Shown: positions 1-8,653 of the stretch, in pieces
Position numbering within the stretch: the stretch's first letter is position 1
How the letters are laid out: the number at the start of each line of letters is the position of its first letter
NCBI RefSeq assembly: GCF_002246015.1
Contig: NZ_NOLJ01000003.1
Span: 493,094 to 557,093 of the forward strand
Direction: 5' to 3'
Length of the DNA: 64,000 nt
From: Nostoc sp. 'Peltigera membranacea cyanobiont' 210A
GTDB lineage: Bacteria > Cyanobacteriota > Cyanobacteriia > Cyanobacteriales > Nostocaceae
Notes under the pieces: model-generated
The model's database searches: none
The model's input: the letters and a program-made list of their open reading frames with translations, nothing else
What the model was told of the DNA's origin: nothing
Program-made: the position numbers and the translations under genes

Positions 1-515
1 TTATTGTAAAAATTCATTTTTATAATATTTCTAATAGCCCTTTCAACTTCTGTAGAAATAATTGTTTTTTGATCTGCTTGAGTATTATTTTTATCTGCAA
101 TATATTCGCAGAATTCAAAAATAAGATTTTCCATCTCATCAACTGTATAAGGCTCTATTTCTATATAAGTTTTTTCCGCAGATTTTATAATTACTTCACA
201 TATAGTAGTTTTACCTGATCCCGTTGATAGTAACTCTTTGGTATTTTTGGAAACATGAAAGTCGCTTATCAAGTTAAAAAGATGACAAATAGCTGTAGTC
301 TTTCCTTGCCCAACAGTACCTATAAAAGCAATTTTATATTTTTCTATACTAAGAATTTTTTCTATTTCATCTAATCGCTCTAACTTGGATTTCAGGTTAT
401 TAATGCAAATATGATTAGGTATATTAATTTCAGAATGACCTGAAATTTTATTTATTTCCTTCCTCAAATCTTGTTTCAAAGATGCGATCTCTTCTTGCCA
501 CGTTATCGTCAACAT
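1..515 (-). CDS. P-loop NTPase (GTPase/dynamin-like?), 3' end outside window
   Basis: An open frame starts at the ATG at 515 and runs off the left edge with no stop, giving about 171 visible residues. After a charged N-terminus of about 60 residues comes a clear Walker A motif, IGTVGQGKTTAI, and about 30 residues later a second glycine-rich stretch, STGSGKTTICEV. That second stretch sits where a G2/switch-like element would lie in GTPases. I recognise a nucleotide-binding protein but not the family; a dynamin-like GTPase or an accessory-island ATPase are both possible. The start is the first ATG of the frame, and the ribosome site is weak. The gene is AT-rich compared with the core genes further right, which would fit accessory DNA. 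No neighbour in the window shows its partner. Confidence 0.6.
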   Translation of the reverse strand, partial: MLTITWQEEIASLKQDLRKEINKISGHSEINIPNHICINNLKSKLERLDEIEKILSIEKYKIAFIGTVGQGKTTAICHLFNLISDFHVSKNTKELLSTGSGKTTICEVIIKSAEKTYIEIEPYTVDEMENLIFEFCEYIADKNNTQADQKTIISTEVERAIRNIIKMNFYN

Positions 516-870
516 ACTGTTTACCCTGTTTCGATGCTTAATTACTTGATATTTACAGTATGCCCATTATGGTTGAATATCTAACAACAGCCTCATAACA
601 CTACCAACTCCTTGTCTGGTAAGACTTTAGCCACTTGGTGATTAGCAAGGCGATCGCTAATTTTGGCTGAGTTAAAGGTTCTGGAAGAAATACGTAATGG
701 CTACACAAACTAAGTCCATCTGCGTGGACTCCAGCAAGTTGAAACCCACGGAGGTGGGTTTTGTCTGTATAGGTGCGATTTCTAATCGCCAGGGCTAGCG
801 TATTTTACTGGCAGTTAAGGAATAAATGGTTTTAAAATGGTGCAATCTGAAAATATTTAGGGGTGCAACT
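516..870. other. Intergenic stretch
   Basis: A 355-bp gap between a leftward and a rightward gene. It carries one HIP1-like GCGATCGC and, at 743-790, two adjacent hairpins described separately. A frame open from 826 could extend the next gene by 15 codons, but the good ribosome site lies at the later ATG. Confidence 0.6.
743..790. repeat. Paired hairpin repeat
   Basis: Two short hairpins lie side by side. One has the arms AACCCAC/GTGGGTT (743-760); the other has the arms GCGATT/AATCGC (775-789). The arrangement resembles a dispersed intergenic repeat of Nostoc-type genomes. It could act as a terminator for neither neighbour, since both are transcribed away from it. Confidence 0.45.
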
Positions 871-1368
871 ATGTCGCTACGCAATGAGCCTTTAGATTGG
901 CAACTTGAAACGAATAATCCTTATATACCAGTTTATCATCAAGGTAATTTGGTAGGTTTTTTTAAACCAGAATATGCCAGGGAAATTATTAAAATTTTAA
1001 ATGAAGAAGAAGTTTTAAAAAAAGCGCTGAAAATGGCTTGTACTGATTTAATTAAAAAAATCGGCGGCGATACCAGAAAAGTCAATTATTTAATGGAAAA
1101 ATATGTAAAAACTAGTGAGCGTCCGAAGCATGGAACTAGAGCGATCGCAGTTTTACTTCAGGATAGGCAAAAAGAGCTTGATTTGAGTAATCAGGAGTTT
1201 GCTAAGTTCTGTGACACCTTTAAATTATCCCCTACCGAACTGAATAATATTTATGCTGGAGAACCATTTGATGATAGTTTGTTAGCGCCCTTATCACGTA
1301 TATTAGGGATGGCAAAAGAGCGGTTGCTGGAAGTGCGAGATGGTTCTGAAGAATCAAGTAACACATGA
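871..1368 (+). CDS. Hypothetical protein with C-terminal helix-turn-helix-like region
   Basis: A 165-residue protein. The ATG at 871 is preceded by AGGGGTG at a good distance, so I prefer it to the ATG at 826. Residues 1-60 include the phrase PVYHQGNLVGFFKPEYAREI. The C-terminal 65 residues (RQKELDLSNQEFAKFCDTF, then SPTELNNIYAGE) look like a Cro/C1-type helix-turn-helix unit with a following helix. A DNA-binding role, possibly as an antitoxin or small regulator, is inferred only from that. It lies about 35 bp upstream of the Rpn-family nuclease on the same strand and could be co-transcribed with it. Confidence 0.6.
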   Translation: MSLRNEPLDWQLETNNPYIPVYHQGNLVGFFKPEYAREIIKILNEEEVLKKALKMACTDLIKKIGGDTRKVNYLMEKYVKTSERPKHGTRAIAVLLQDRQKELDLSNQEFAKFCDTFKLSPTELNNIYAGEPFDDSLLAPLSRILGMAKERLLEVRDGSEESSNT

Positions 1369-1402
1369 ACAGGAAATCAAAATTTTCAAATGATATAAAA
1401 TT

Positions 1403-2236
1403 GTGAAAACAGACATCATCTTTTATCGGCTGTTTCAAGAATTCCCTGATATCTTCTTTGAACTTATTGGTAATCCTCCAGAAGAAGCTAGCCTTTATCA
1501 ATTTTCATCAGTTGAAATCAAACAAACAGCCTTCAGAATCGATGGTGTGTTTCTACCGACACAAGGAAGCGAGAACCCGATTTACTTTGTTGAAGTGCAA
1601 TTTCAAGCTGATGGGGAAATTTATTCACGGCTAATTGCAGAAATATGTTTATACCTCCGTCAGAATCAACCATCGAATGATTGGGGTGCTGTGGTTTTAT
1701 ACCCAAACAGGAATGTAGATACAGGCGATATTAAACATTACCGTGAGTTTTTCACAAGTGGGCGCGTCAGGCGCATTTATTTGGATGAATTAGGTGAAGC
1801 TGCATCGCTTCCAATTGGCATTGCAACTGCTAAATTAGTAATTGCAACCGACGATATAGCGATCGCACAAGCAAGAGAGTTGATAGACAGAACTAAGTCC
1901 GAGATAAACTCACCACCAAAACAGCAGCAATTATTACAATTTATCGAGACTATTTTGGCTTATAAGTTTCCCACAATGAGTAGGGAGGAGATGGAGGAAA
2001 TGTTTGGATTAAGCGAGTTAAAGCAAACCAGATTTTATCAGGAAGCCTTTCAGGAGGGTGTTGAACAAGGTAAGGTTCAAGGCATCGAACAAGGCATTGA
2101 ACAAGGTAAGGTTCAAGGCATTGAGCAAGGTAAACTCAGAGCAGTACCAGCAATGTTGGCAGCTGGGTTGACTCTAGAACAAGTAGCACAGGCGCTAGAT
2201 TTGAGTGTCGAACAAGTCAGACAAGCCGCGCAGTAG
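1403..2236 (+). CDS. Rpn/DUF2887 family PD-(D/E)XK nuclease
   Basis: A 277-residue protein with GTG start. The N-terminus MKTDIIFYRLFQEFPDIFFEL and the core pattern FRIDGVF...YFVEVQFQAD (D near 50, ExQ near 77) match the Rpn/DUF2887 group. This is a PD-(D/E)XK nuclease family linked to transposase-like 'recombination-promoting' proteins and very abundant in Nostoc. The C-terminus carries a low-complexity run of GIEQGKVQ units (about 2060-2135), then a helical tail ending LEQVAQALDLSVEQVRQ. Tandem nucleotide repeats in the run could change copy number by slippage. The next gene encodes a protein made only of such tail modules. The biological role of these nucleases in cyanobacteria is not settled. 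Confidence 0.85.
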   Translation: MKTDIIFYRLFQEFPDIFFELIGNPPEEASLYQFSSVEIKQTAFRIDGVFLPTQGSENPIYFVEVQFQADGEIYSRLIAEICLYLRQNQPSNDWGAVVLYPNRNVDTGDIKHYREFFTSGRVRRIYLDELGEAASLPIGIATAKLVIATDDIAIAQARELIDRTKSEINSPPKQQQLLQFIETILAYKFPTMSREEMEEMFGLSELKQTRFYQEAFQEGVEQGKVQGIEQGIEQGKVQGIEQGKLRAVPAMLAAGLTLEQVAQALDLSVEQVRQAAQ

Positions 2237-2288
2237 GATTCTTCTGATCAAGGAGTAGAGGAATTGGTGGACTACAACCATAGGAACC

Positions 2289-2600
2289 ATGAGTTTCAAA
2301 GATACAAAAATTTATCAAGAAGCATTTGAAGAAGGGCGTTTGGAAGGTTTACGGCAATCAGTACCTCGTCTATTAGATTTAGCGTTAACTATTGAGCAAG
2401 TTGCGGAGGGATTAGGTTTAACTATAAACCAAGTTCAAAATGCGAAACTTTATCATGATGGCATCCAAATAGGGGAGCGTAGAGCCAAATTAAAATTAAT
2501 ACCCACCTTGTTGAAATTTGGGGTGACAGTGGAACAAGTGGCTGAGGCATTTGATTTCAGTGTCGAAGAAGTTAGACAAGTGACACAAAGCCAGCCTTGA
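2289..2600 (+). CDS. Nuclease-less tail protein related to Rpn/DUF2887 C-termini
   Basis: A 103-residue protein lying 52 bp after the Rpn-like gene. Its start, KIYQEAFEEGRLEG, matches the preceding protein's TRFYQEAFQEGVEQG region. It then has two copies of the tail module (LTIEQVAEGLGLTINQVQ and VTVEQVAEAFDFSVEEVRQ) separated by YHDGIQIGERRAK. It lacks the PD-(D/E)XK core. It is either the remnant of a second, deleted nuclease gene or a free-standing regulatory tail. No clear ribosome site precedes the ATG, which favours a remnant. Confidence 0.5.
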   Translation: MSFKDTKIYQEAFEEGRLEGLRQSVPRLLDLALTIEQVAEGLGLTINQVQNAKLYHDGIQIGERRAKLKLIPTLLKFGVTVEQVAEAFDFSVEEVRQVTQSQP

Positions 2601-2755
2601 GATGGATGTGGTAAATTTTATCCGTGGCTCAAACCAAATTCGGTTTGCGGCTTCCAAACTTTCTCACGACGATTTTATAGTTAATTTTTGTTAATATTAG
2701 AGGCGGTGTTAGTACTTCGTCCTCAACCACCCACTCCCTACCTGAGAGAAACTTA

Positions 2756-4441
2756 ATGCTGCGACTAGAACATATAAGTAAAATTTATCCCACAGGCGAA
2801 GTTCTCAAAGATATCAACTGGGAAGTTAAACCAGGCGATCGCATTGGCTTAGTCGGTGTCAACGGTGCTGGAAAGTCCACCCAGCTAAAGATCATCTCTG
2901 GGGAAATGGAACCCACCGCAGGCGAAATTATCCGTCCTAATAGCTTACACATAGCCTACCTCAACCAAGAGTTTGAAGTAGACCCCACTCGCACCGTTAG
3001 AGAAGAATTTTGGACTGTCTTCAAAGAAGCCAACGAAGTACAGTTATCTCTGGCGCACATACCACAAGAGATGGAAACGGCTAGCCCAGAGGAACTGGAT
3101 CGACTGATCGACAAGTTGGATCGCTTGCAGCGCAAATTTGAAGCCTTGGATGGCTACAACTTAGATGCACGTATCGGGAAAATTTTACCAGAGATGGGGT
3201 TTGGGCTAGAAGATGGCGATCGCCTCGTCAGTGCCTTCAGTGGTGGTTGGCAAATGCGGATGAGTTTGGGTAAAATCCTCCTGCAAAAACCCGACTTGTT
3301 ACTGCTGGATGAACCGACTAACCACCTAGATTTAGAAACCATTGAGTGGTTGGAAAATTACCTCAGAGGGCTAGTTACACCGATGGTAATAGTCTCCCAT
3401 GACCGGGAGTTCCTTGACCGCCTCTGCACCCAAATTGTGGAAACTGAACGTGGCGTTTCCAGTACCTACCTTGGTAACTACTCAGCATATTTGGAACAAA
3501 AAGCCGAAAGTCAATCAGCACAACTTAGTGCTTACGAACGTCAGCAAAAAGAATTAGAGAAACAGCAAACCTTTGTTGATAGATTTCGCGCTAGTGCTAC
3601 CCGCAGTACCCAGGCAAAAAGCCGAGAAAAACAACTCGATAAAATTGAGCGTATTGAAGCACCCATTGCTGGGGTAAGAACTCTCCACTTCCGTTTTCCA
3701 CCTGCACCTCGCAGTGGACGTGAGGTAGTAGAAATTAAAGATTTAACTCATCTTTATGGTGATAAAATCCTGTTTTTGGCAGCAAATCTTCTAATTGAAA
3801 GAGGCGATCGCATTGCATTTCTTGGCCCCAATGGTGCTGGGAAATCCACCCTTCTGCGTGTAATTATGGGTATGGAACCACCCACAGAAGGTAGTGTTCA
3901 ATTAGGCGATCATAACGTTATTCCCGGTTACTTTGAGCAAAATCAAGCTGAAGCTTTGGATTTGAAGAAAACTGTCATGGAAACTATCCATGATGAAGTT
4001 CCAGACTGGGATAATCAAGAAGTCCGCACCCTTTTGGGACGCTTCTTATTCACTGGTGATACTGTATTTAAGGCAGTTGGGGCATTAAGTGGAGGAGAAA
4101 AAGCTCGTCTGGCGTTGGCAAAAATGCTCTTACGTCCCGCGAACTTACTAATTCTAGATGAGCCGACAAACCACCTAGATATTCCAGCTAAAGAAATGCT
4201 GGAAGAAGCGCTCAAAAATTATGACGGTACGGCAATTGTAGTTTCCCACGATCGCTACTTTATTTCTCAAGTAGCTAACAAAATCGTCGAGATTCGTGAT
4301 GGTGAATTCCGCGTTTACTTAGGAGACTATCATTACTATCTCCAGAAAATTGCCGAAGAAAAAGAACAAGCAAAGTTAGCTGCTATAGAAGCCCAAAAAG
4401 CGGCTAAGAAAGCTGCAAAAGCTTCTACAAAAAGGAAATAA
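2756..4441 (+). CDS. ABC-F family ATPase (translation factor type)
   Basis: A 561-residue protein with two ABC cassettes and no membrane segments. Walker A motifs are GVNGAGKST and GPNGAGKST; signature motifs are FSGGWQMRMSLG and LSGGEKARLALA; Walker B motifs are LLLLDEPTNHLD and LLILDEPTNHLD. The linker between the cassettes (about residues 230-310) is rich in charged helices, as in ABC-F proteins that bind the ribosomal E site. The C-terminus is a lysine/alanine-rich tail. ABC-F members of the Uup/EttA/YdiF type relieve ribosome stalling; which subtype this is cannot be settled by eye. An AT-rich promoter region precedes it, and a hairpin at 4457-4488 follows. Confidence 0.9.
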   Translation: MLRLEHISKIYPTGEVLKDINWEVKPGDRIGLVGVNGAGKSTQLKIISGEMEPTAGEIIRPNSLHIAYLNQEFEVDPTRTVREEFWTVFKEANEVQLSLAHIPQEMETASPEELDRLIDKLDRLQRKFEALDGYNLDARIGKILPEMGFGLEDGDRLVSAFSGGWQMRMSLGKILLQKPDLLLLDEPTNHLDLETIEWLENYLRGLVTPMVIVSHDREFLDRLCTQIVETERGVSSTYLGNYSAYLEQKAESQSAQLSAYERQQKELEKQQTFVDRFRASATRSTQAKSREKQLDKIERIEAPIAGVRTLHFRFPPAPRSGREVVEIKDLTHLYGDKILFLAANLLIERGDRIAFLGPNGAGKSTLLRVIMGMEPPTEGSVQLGDHNVIPGYFEQNQAEALDLKKTVMETIHDEVPDWDNQEVRTLLGRFLFTGDTVFKAVGALSGGEKARLALAKMLLRPANLLILDEPTNHLDIPAKEMLEEALKNYDGTAIVVSHDRYFISQVANKIVEIRDGEFRVYLGDYHYYLQKIAEEKEQAKLAAIEAQKAAKKAAKASTKRK

Positions 4442-4456
4442 AGGATTGGATAACAC

Positions 4457-4488
4457 CTTAGTAGTAGTGCTAAAACGCTACTACTAAG
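4457..4488 (+). terminator. Hairpin after ABC-F gene
   Basis: Perfect 11-bp arms CTTAGTAGTAG/CTACTACTAAG enclose a 10-base loop, 16 bp after the ABC-F stop codon. No long T tract follows, so it may be a transcript-stabilising hairpin and not a classic intrinsic terminator. Confidence 0.5.
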
Positions 4489-4662
4489 TAATCACTCGTT
4501 ATTAGTGTTCAAAAAAATCACAGAAAAACTACTAAAAGTTAAAAACTATTTCCAAAAACTGCAAGTCCTTCGTAAAAGAAGTTAATAAGCAAAAATTCAC
4601 TTGCGGCGTGGATTAGCAGTGGTATCATTCGGGTATTACAAAAAGTAAAGGGCAATTTTACT

Positions 4663-6261
4663 ATGACCAAAGCACCTGTTGCTCCTGTGGTGCTAGTCAT
4701 TTTAGACGGATGGGGCTACTGCGACCAAACGCGAGGAAACGCCATTATTGCTGCTAAAACTCCCATCGTGGACAGTTTATGGGCAGCTTACCCGCATACC
4801 CTCATCCACACATCAGGAAAAGCCGTAGGGTTGCCAGAAGGTCAAATGGGCAACTCGGAAGTAGGTCATTTGAACATTGGTGCTGGGCGAGTTGTACCGC
4901 AAGAACTGGTACGCATCTCTGATGCGGTCGAAGACGGTTCTATTGCCTTAAACCCAGCACTGGTCAAAATTTGCCAGGAAGTTCGTTCTCGGAATAGCAA
5001 GCTGCATCTAGTAGGCCTTTGTTCTGAGGGAGGGGTACATTCTCATATCACCCATCTATTCGGACTACTTGACTTAGCCAAAAACCAGCGAATTCCAGAA
5101 GTTTGTATTCATGCCATCACCGATGGTCGTGACACCGCCCCTACTGACGGTGTAAGATCAATCACATTGCTGCAAGATTATATAGACCGCGCGGGAATTG
5201 GACGCATAGTCACCCTCAGCGGTCGCTACTACGCGATGGATCGCGATCACCGCTGGGATCGGATCAAACGCGCTTATGATGTGATGACCCAAGATGGTAT
5301 AGGTGGCGATCGCACGGCTGTGGAAATCTTGCAAGCATCTTACGCCGAAGGGGTAAAAGATGAATTTGTCAACCCAATCCGAATTGCACCCGGCGCAATA
5401 GAACCAGGGGATGGGGTGATATTTTTCAACTTCCGCCCAGATCGCTCCAGACAATTAACTCAAGCTTTGGTTAGTCCCACTTTTAACGGTTTTGAAAGAC
5501 AGCAGATCACACCACTGTCTTTTGTCACCTTTACGCAGTACGATTCAGACCTACCCGTGGCTGTAGCCTTTGAGCCGCAGAATCTCAGTAACATTCTGGG
5601 AGAAGTCATAGCCAATCATAGTTTGAATCAGTTCCGCACCGCCGAAACAGAAAAATACGCCCACGTCACCTATTTCTTTAATGGGGGTCTGGAGGAACCT
5701 TTTGTCGGAGAAGATCGGGAACTGGTAAGTAGCCCAATGGTAGCGACTTACGATCATGCCCCAGCGATGTCAGCAGTAGCAGTTACAGATGTTGCGATCG
5801 CTGCGATTCAAAAGGGTACGTATTCCTTAGTTGTGATTAACTATGCTAACCCAGACATGGTAGGGCATACTGGTCAAATCGACGCTACCATTACAGCAAT
5901 TGAAACAGTCGATCGCTGTTTGGGTCGCTTGTTAGAAAGCGTTATCAAAGCCGGTGGTACAACAATTATTACTGCCGACCACGGCAACGCTGAGTATATG
6001 CTAGATGAAGGGGGTAATCCCTGGACAGCTCATACTACTAATCCAGTCCCCTTCATCTTGGTAGAAGGAGAGAAAGTCAAAATCCCTGGATATGGTACAA
6101 ATGTCGAACTGCGAAGCGATGGCAAGCTATCCGACATCGCCCCCACAATTCTAGAGATTTTACAGCTGCCTCAGCCACCAGAAATGACCGGGCGATCGCT
6201 GCTGAAAACAGCAGAATATGAGCTGCAACGCACTCGCACCCCCGTACAAATGGGGCTGTAA
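4663..6261 (+). CDS. gpmI: 2,3-bisphosphoglycerate-independent phosphoglycerate mutase
   Basis: A 532-residue enzyme that interconverts 3- and 2-phosphoglycerate in glycolysis and gluconeogenesis. It shows the family hallmarks: N-terminal LVILDGWGYC, the phosphoserine loop MGNSEVGHLNIGAGR, DGRDTAPTDG, the ADHGNAEYM metal site and a C-terminal TDIAP-like segment (LSDIAPTILEILQLPQPPEM). These Mn-dependent enzymes have an alkaline-phosphatase-like fold. Length and motifs are intact. secG follows on the same strand after 142 bp, an order common in cyanobacteria, but an STRR repeat lies between them. Confidence 0.97.
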   Translation: MTKAPVAPVVLVILDGWGYCDQTRGNAIIAAKTPIVDSLWAAYPHTLIHTSGKAVGLPEGQMGNSEVGHLNIGAGRVVPQELVRISDAVEDGSIALNPALVKICQEVRSRNSKLHLVGLCSEGGVHSHITHLFGLLDLAKNQRIPEVCIHAITDGRDTAPTDGVRSITLLQDYIDRAGIGRIVTLSGRYYAMDRDHRWDRIKRAYDVMTQDGIGGDRTAVEILQASYAEGVKDEFVNPIRIAPGAIEPGDGVIFFNFRPDRSRQLTQALVSPTFNGFERQQITPLSFVTFTQYDSDLPVAVAFEPQNLSNILGEVIANHSLNQFRTAETEKYAHVTYFFNGGLEEPFVGEDRELVSSPMVATYDHAPAMSAVAVTDVAIAAIQKGTYSLVVINYANPDMVGHTGQIDATITAIETVDRCLGRLLESVIKAGGTTIITADHGNAEYMLDEGGNPWTAHTTNPVPFILVEGEKVKIPGYGTNVELRSDGKLSDIAPTILEILQLPQPPEMTGRSLLKTAEYELQRTRTPVQMGL

Positions 6262-6319
6262 AACAGTTAAAAGTGAGGAGTTAAGAGTTAATAGTAAAGA
6301 GTGATGAATTAAAACTTTC

Positions 6320-6347
6320 CTAACTCCTAACTCCTAACTCCTAACTC
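6320..6347. repeat. STRR: four tandem CTAACTC heptamers
   Basis: Exactly four copies of CTAACTC in tandem lie between gpmI and secG. Short tandemly repeated repetitive sequences of this kind are characteristic of heterocystous cyanobacteria. Confidence 0.9.
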
Positions 6348-6403
6348 CCAACTTCCAACCCTGATCCCCTGTTTGAAAAATTGTTATAAATGAGATTCCT
6401 CCC

Positions 6404-6637
6404 ATGACAGTTAGTAATATCGTGCAAAGCATTTGGGCATTTTCCGCCACTGGTTTGATTATCTTAGTTTTACTGCATAGCCCTAAAGGTGATGGTGTTG
6501 GGGCCATTGGCGGACAAGCCCAGCTATTTAGCAGCACCAAAAGTGCAGAAAACACCTTAAACCGAATTACTTGGGCATTGACAGTAGTTTTTCTCGGTTT
6601 AACAGTAGTTTTAAGTGCTGGTTGGCTGCCTAAATAA
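6404..6637 (+). CDS. secG: Preprotein translocase subunit SecG
   Basis: A 77-residue membrane protein with two hydrophobic segments (about residues 3-23 and 53-73) joined by the conserved loop HSPKGDGVGAIGGQAQLF. SecG associates with SecYE in the plasma or thylakoid membrane and assists protein translocation. Size and loop sequence match cyanobacterial SecG. It lies 142 bp after gpmI and 10 bp before the protease gene, so it may be co-transcribed with the latter. Confidence 0.93.
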   Translation: MTVSNIVQSIWAFSATGLIILVLLHSPKGDGVGAIGGQAQLFSSTKSAENTLNRITWALTVVFLGLTVVLSAGWLPK

Positions 6638-6647
6638 GGATAGGTAA

Positions 6648-7457
6648 ATGGGGAAAAGAACCCAACACCCGATAGTTAACACCCTAATAAATTTAATTTC
6701 ACGACGGTTAATTACAGCTCTTGCCTTATTTTCTGGCACAGGGCTGTTGATCGTTTTTACTAATATCCAGTCGAGTAAAGGGTTTACAATAATACCAGAA
6801 TATGTATATTCAGACTTAATAATCTCTCTCCCCTCATCTCTCCCAAAATCCCATCCCTTACCGCCTACACTTGCACAGTGGCAAGATAAGACTAACAGTG
6901 GTGACTACTTTTCCCAAGTCACAACAACTCAGGTAGGTTATTTAGTCTGGTCACAATTTCCCATTCGAGTTTATGTAGAACCACCAAAAGCCGTCAGTGA
7001 AAAACAAGCTCAAGCATGGGTTAACGCTGTCTTGCAGGGTGTACAGGAGTGGAGTACTTATTTACCTTTAACAATAGTCGAACAGCCAGAAATTGCTGAT
7101 ATTACGATTGTACGAAAAGCGCCACCTTTACAAATTTCCCCTGATAGTAATATACCCCGTGCGCGATCGGCACAAACTACTTACGAGTTATACACCAGCA
7201 ACAACGTTTTATCCCACCGCTTCACCATCTTATTAAGTCCCAGTCAAACAGGTGAGTATATCCAAGCCGCAGCCCGCCACGAATTCGGTCATGCGTTGGG
7301 AATTTGGGGTCATAGTCCGCTACAAACTGATGCGCTATATTTTTCTCAAGTTCGTAACCCGCCGTCTATTTCTCCCAGAGACGTAAATACTCTAAAGCGG
7401 GTTTATGAACAGCCAACTACTTTAGGATGGTCTTTAGTGGATAATTCAGCGACTTAA
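6648..7457 (+). CDS. Matrixin-like zinc metalloprotease
   Basis: A 269-residue protein with an N-terminal hydrophobic segment (about residues 18-40) that should be a signal anchor, so the rest is exported. The full metzincin zinc motif HEFGHALGIWGH lies near residue 213, and the later segment SPRDVNTLKRVY is typical of the M10-type catalytic domain end. The upstream part (FPIRVYVEPPKA...AWVNAVLQGVQEWSTYLPL) matches the matrixin N-terminal half. Its substrate is unknown. The ATG follows GGATAGGTAA, and the gene begins 10 bp after secG. Confidence 0.85.
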   Translation: MGKRTQHPIVNTLINLISRRLITALALFSGTGLLIVFTNIQSSKGFTIIPEYVYSDLIISLPSSLPKSHPLPPTLAQWQDKTNSGDYFSQVTTTQVGYLVWSQFPIRVYVEPPKAVSEKQAQAWVNAVLQGVQEWSTYLPLTIVEQPEIADITIVRKAPPLQISPDSNIPRARSAQTTYELYTSNNVLSHRFTILLSPSQTGEYIQAAARHEFGHALGIWGHSPLQTDALYFSQVRNPPSISPRDVNTLKRVYEQPTTLGWSLVDNSAT

Positions 7458-7525
7458 TTTTATGGTGTTGCTGAGTTAAAATATAAAATATGAATATGTT
7501 TTGTGTAAAAAATCAAAATTTAAGA

Positions 7526-7969
7526 TTAAGGCAACCAATTTTTATCCAAAATTTGCTCTAAGGTATAAGGACATAATTCAGGTAAATTGGTTAAATTTGT
7601 TTTAGCCTTAACATAATCTAAGGCATTGCTATAAATTATGCTAAAATTCTCTTCTAAATGATTGCGTAAATTGGCACTTAAATCTTCATTTATTTGGTTC
7701 CGAAAACTAATAATTTCCGCAGCCCAATGATTAGAATTTCTTGGCTTTTCTAAATCCCAATATTGATAAAGTAATAAATGTCTAATAATTTGTTCCAACA
7801 AACTTCTTATTCGCCTTTTTTCATTTTTGGCCAAATCTTCCAATTCTTCTATTAAGTTTTCATAGTCAACGTCTGCTAATTTTCGATTTTTGAGACATTT
7901 AATAGTCTCCTCTAACCATTGCAGGTAATTGGATTCATATAATGTTTTTATGTCGATGATTGCAGTCAT
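7526..7969 (-). CDS. DUF29 family protein
   Basis: A 147-residue protein matching the DUF29 pattern: TLYESNYLQWLEETIKCLK, then DYENLIEELEDLAKNEKRR, then a helical segment with LLEQIIRHLLLYQYW. DUF29 proteins are numerous in cyanobacteria and their function is unknown. The gene is convergent with the protease gene. It is AT-rich, as these dispersed genes often are. Confidence 0.85.
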   Translation of the reverse strand: MTAIIDIKTLYESNYLQWLEETIKCLKNRKLADVDYENLIEELEDLAKNEKRRIRSLLEQIIRHLLLYQYWDLEKPRNSNHWAAEIISFRNQINEDLSANLRNHLEENFSIIYSNALDYVKAKTNLTNLPELCPYTLEQILDKNWLP

Positions 7970-8133
7970 TTTTTGATTTTTTAGCTTTAATTTACTATTA
8001 TTTATTATTTAATTCTAACTAATTTATTAATTTTTGCCGATAATTGCCCAGAAAAAAACACACACAGCACCCATAAGTTAAGTCAGAAAATATCCAGCGA
8101 CTCCCAGAAGAACAATCAAGCAAAAGTTCTACC

Positions 8134-8468
8134 CTACCGTCTGTCAGTAATCCAAGTCTCTCTCTGTTCCCCCTGAATCGACTGTACAATTCCAAACCTT
8201 TCCTCAATTTTGCGTGGCAGAGTATGTGTCCCAAAGATGTAAACGCAATCTTCTTCTGGTTGATCTGTCAAAACACGAACTCTGGCTTCGTTATCTTGTA
8301 AACGCTCGATAAAAATAGATGCACAAATTTCAACATCTTCAGGAATCTTATATACTTCCTTTGAAAAGATGAATCTCTTCTCCAAACTATTTGCAATTTG
8401 ATCGATAATGTTTTGCTCAGGCTACGGATTTGTGAAGCAATAGACGTATGTTCGGCAGCACTTTCCAT
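8134..8468 (-). pseudogene. Small gene broken by a frameshift
   Basis: A frame starting with ATG at 8468 (MESAAEHTSIASQIRSLS) is followed, after a shift near 8410-8425, by a better-looking frame reading EQNIIDQIANSLEKRF and continuing to a stop at 8134 (ending QSIQGEQRETWITDRR). A TAG lies just upstream of the second frame, and no ATG serves it; only a TTG at 8385 could. Joined, the two would make a protein of about 110 residues. I do not recognise the family. The alternative is a genuine 83-residue gene starting at TTG. Confidence 0.4.
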
Positions 8469-8653
8469 GTTCTAGCTGCTCTAAGTCAGGGATATTTATC
8501 AACTTTATCTGACTTGCGTGATACTTCATTTTGTTAACTTTAGATAGCCTTGTAAAACTGGTAAGAGAATTCTTAGTTAGGTATTTGTATTTTACCCGAT
8601 CGCACTTATTGCCATCTTAAGATTTACAGTGCGATCGCACTTTTTCCCTTTCC

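Noticed and set aside
8019..8234. 71-codon minus-strand frame
   Set aside because: It overlaps the better frame ending at 8134 and has no plausible composition or start signal.
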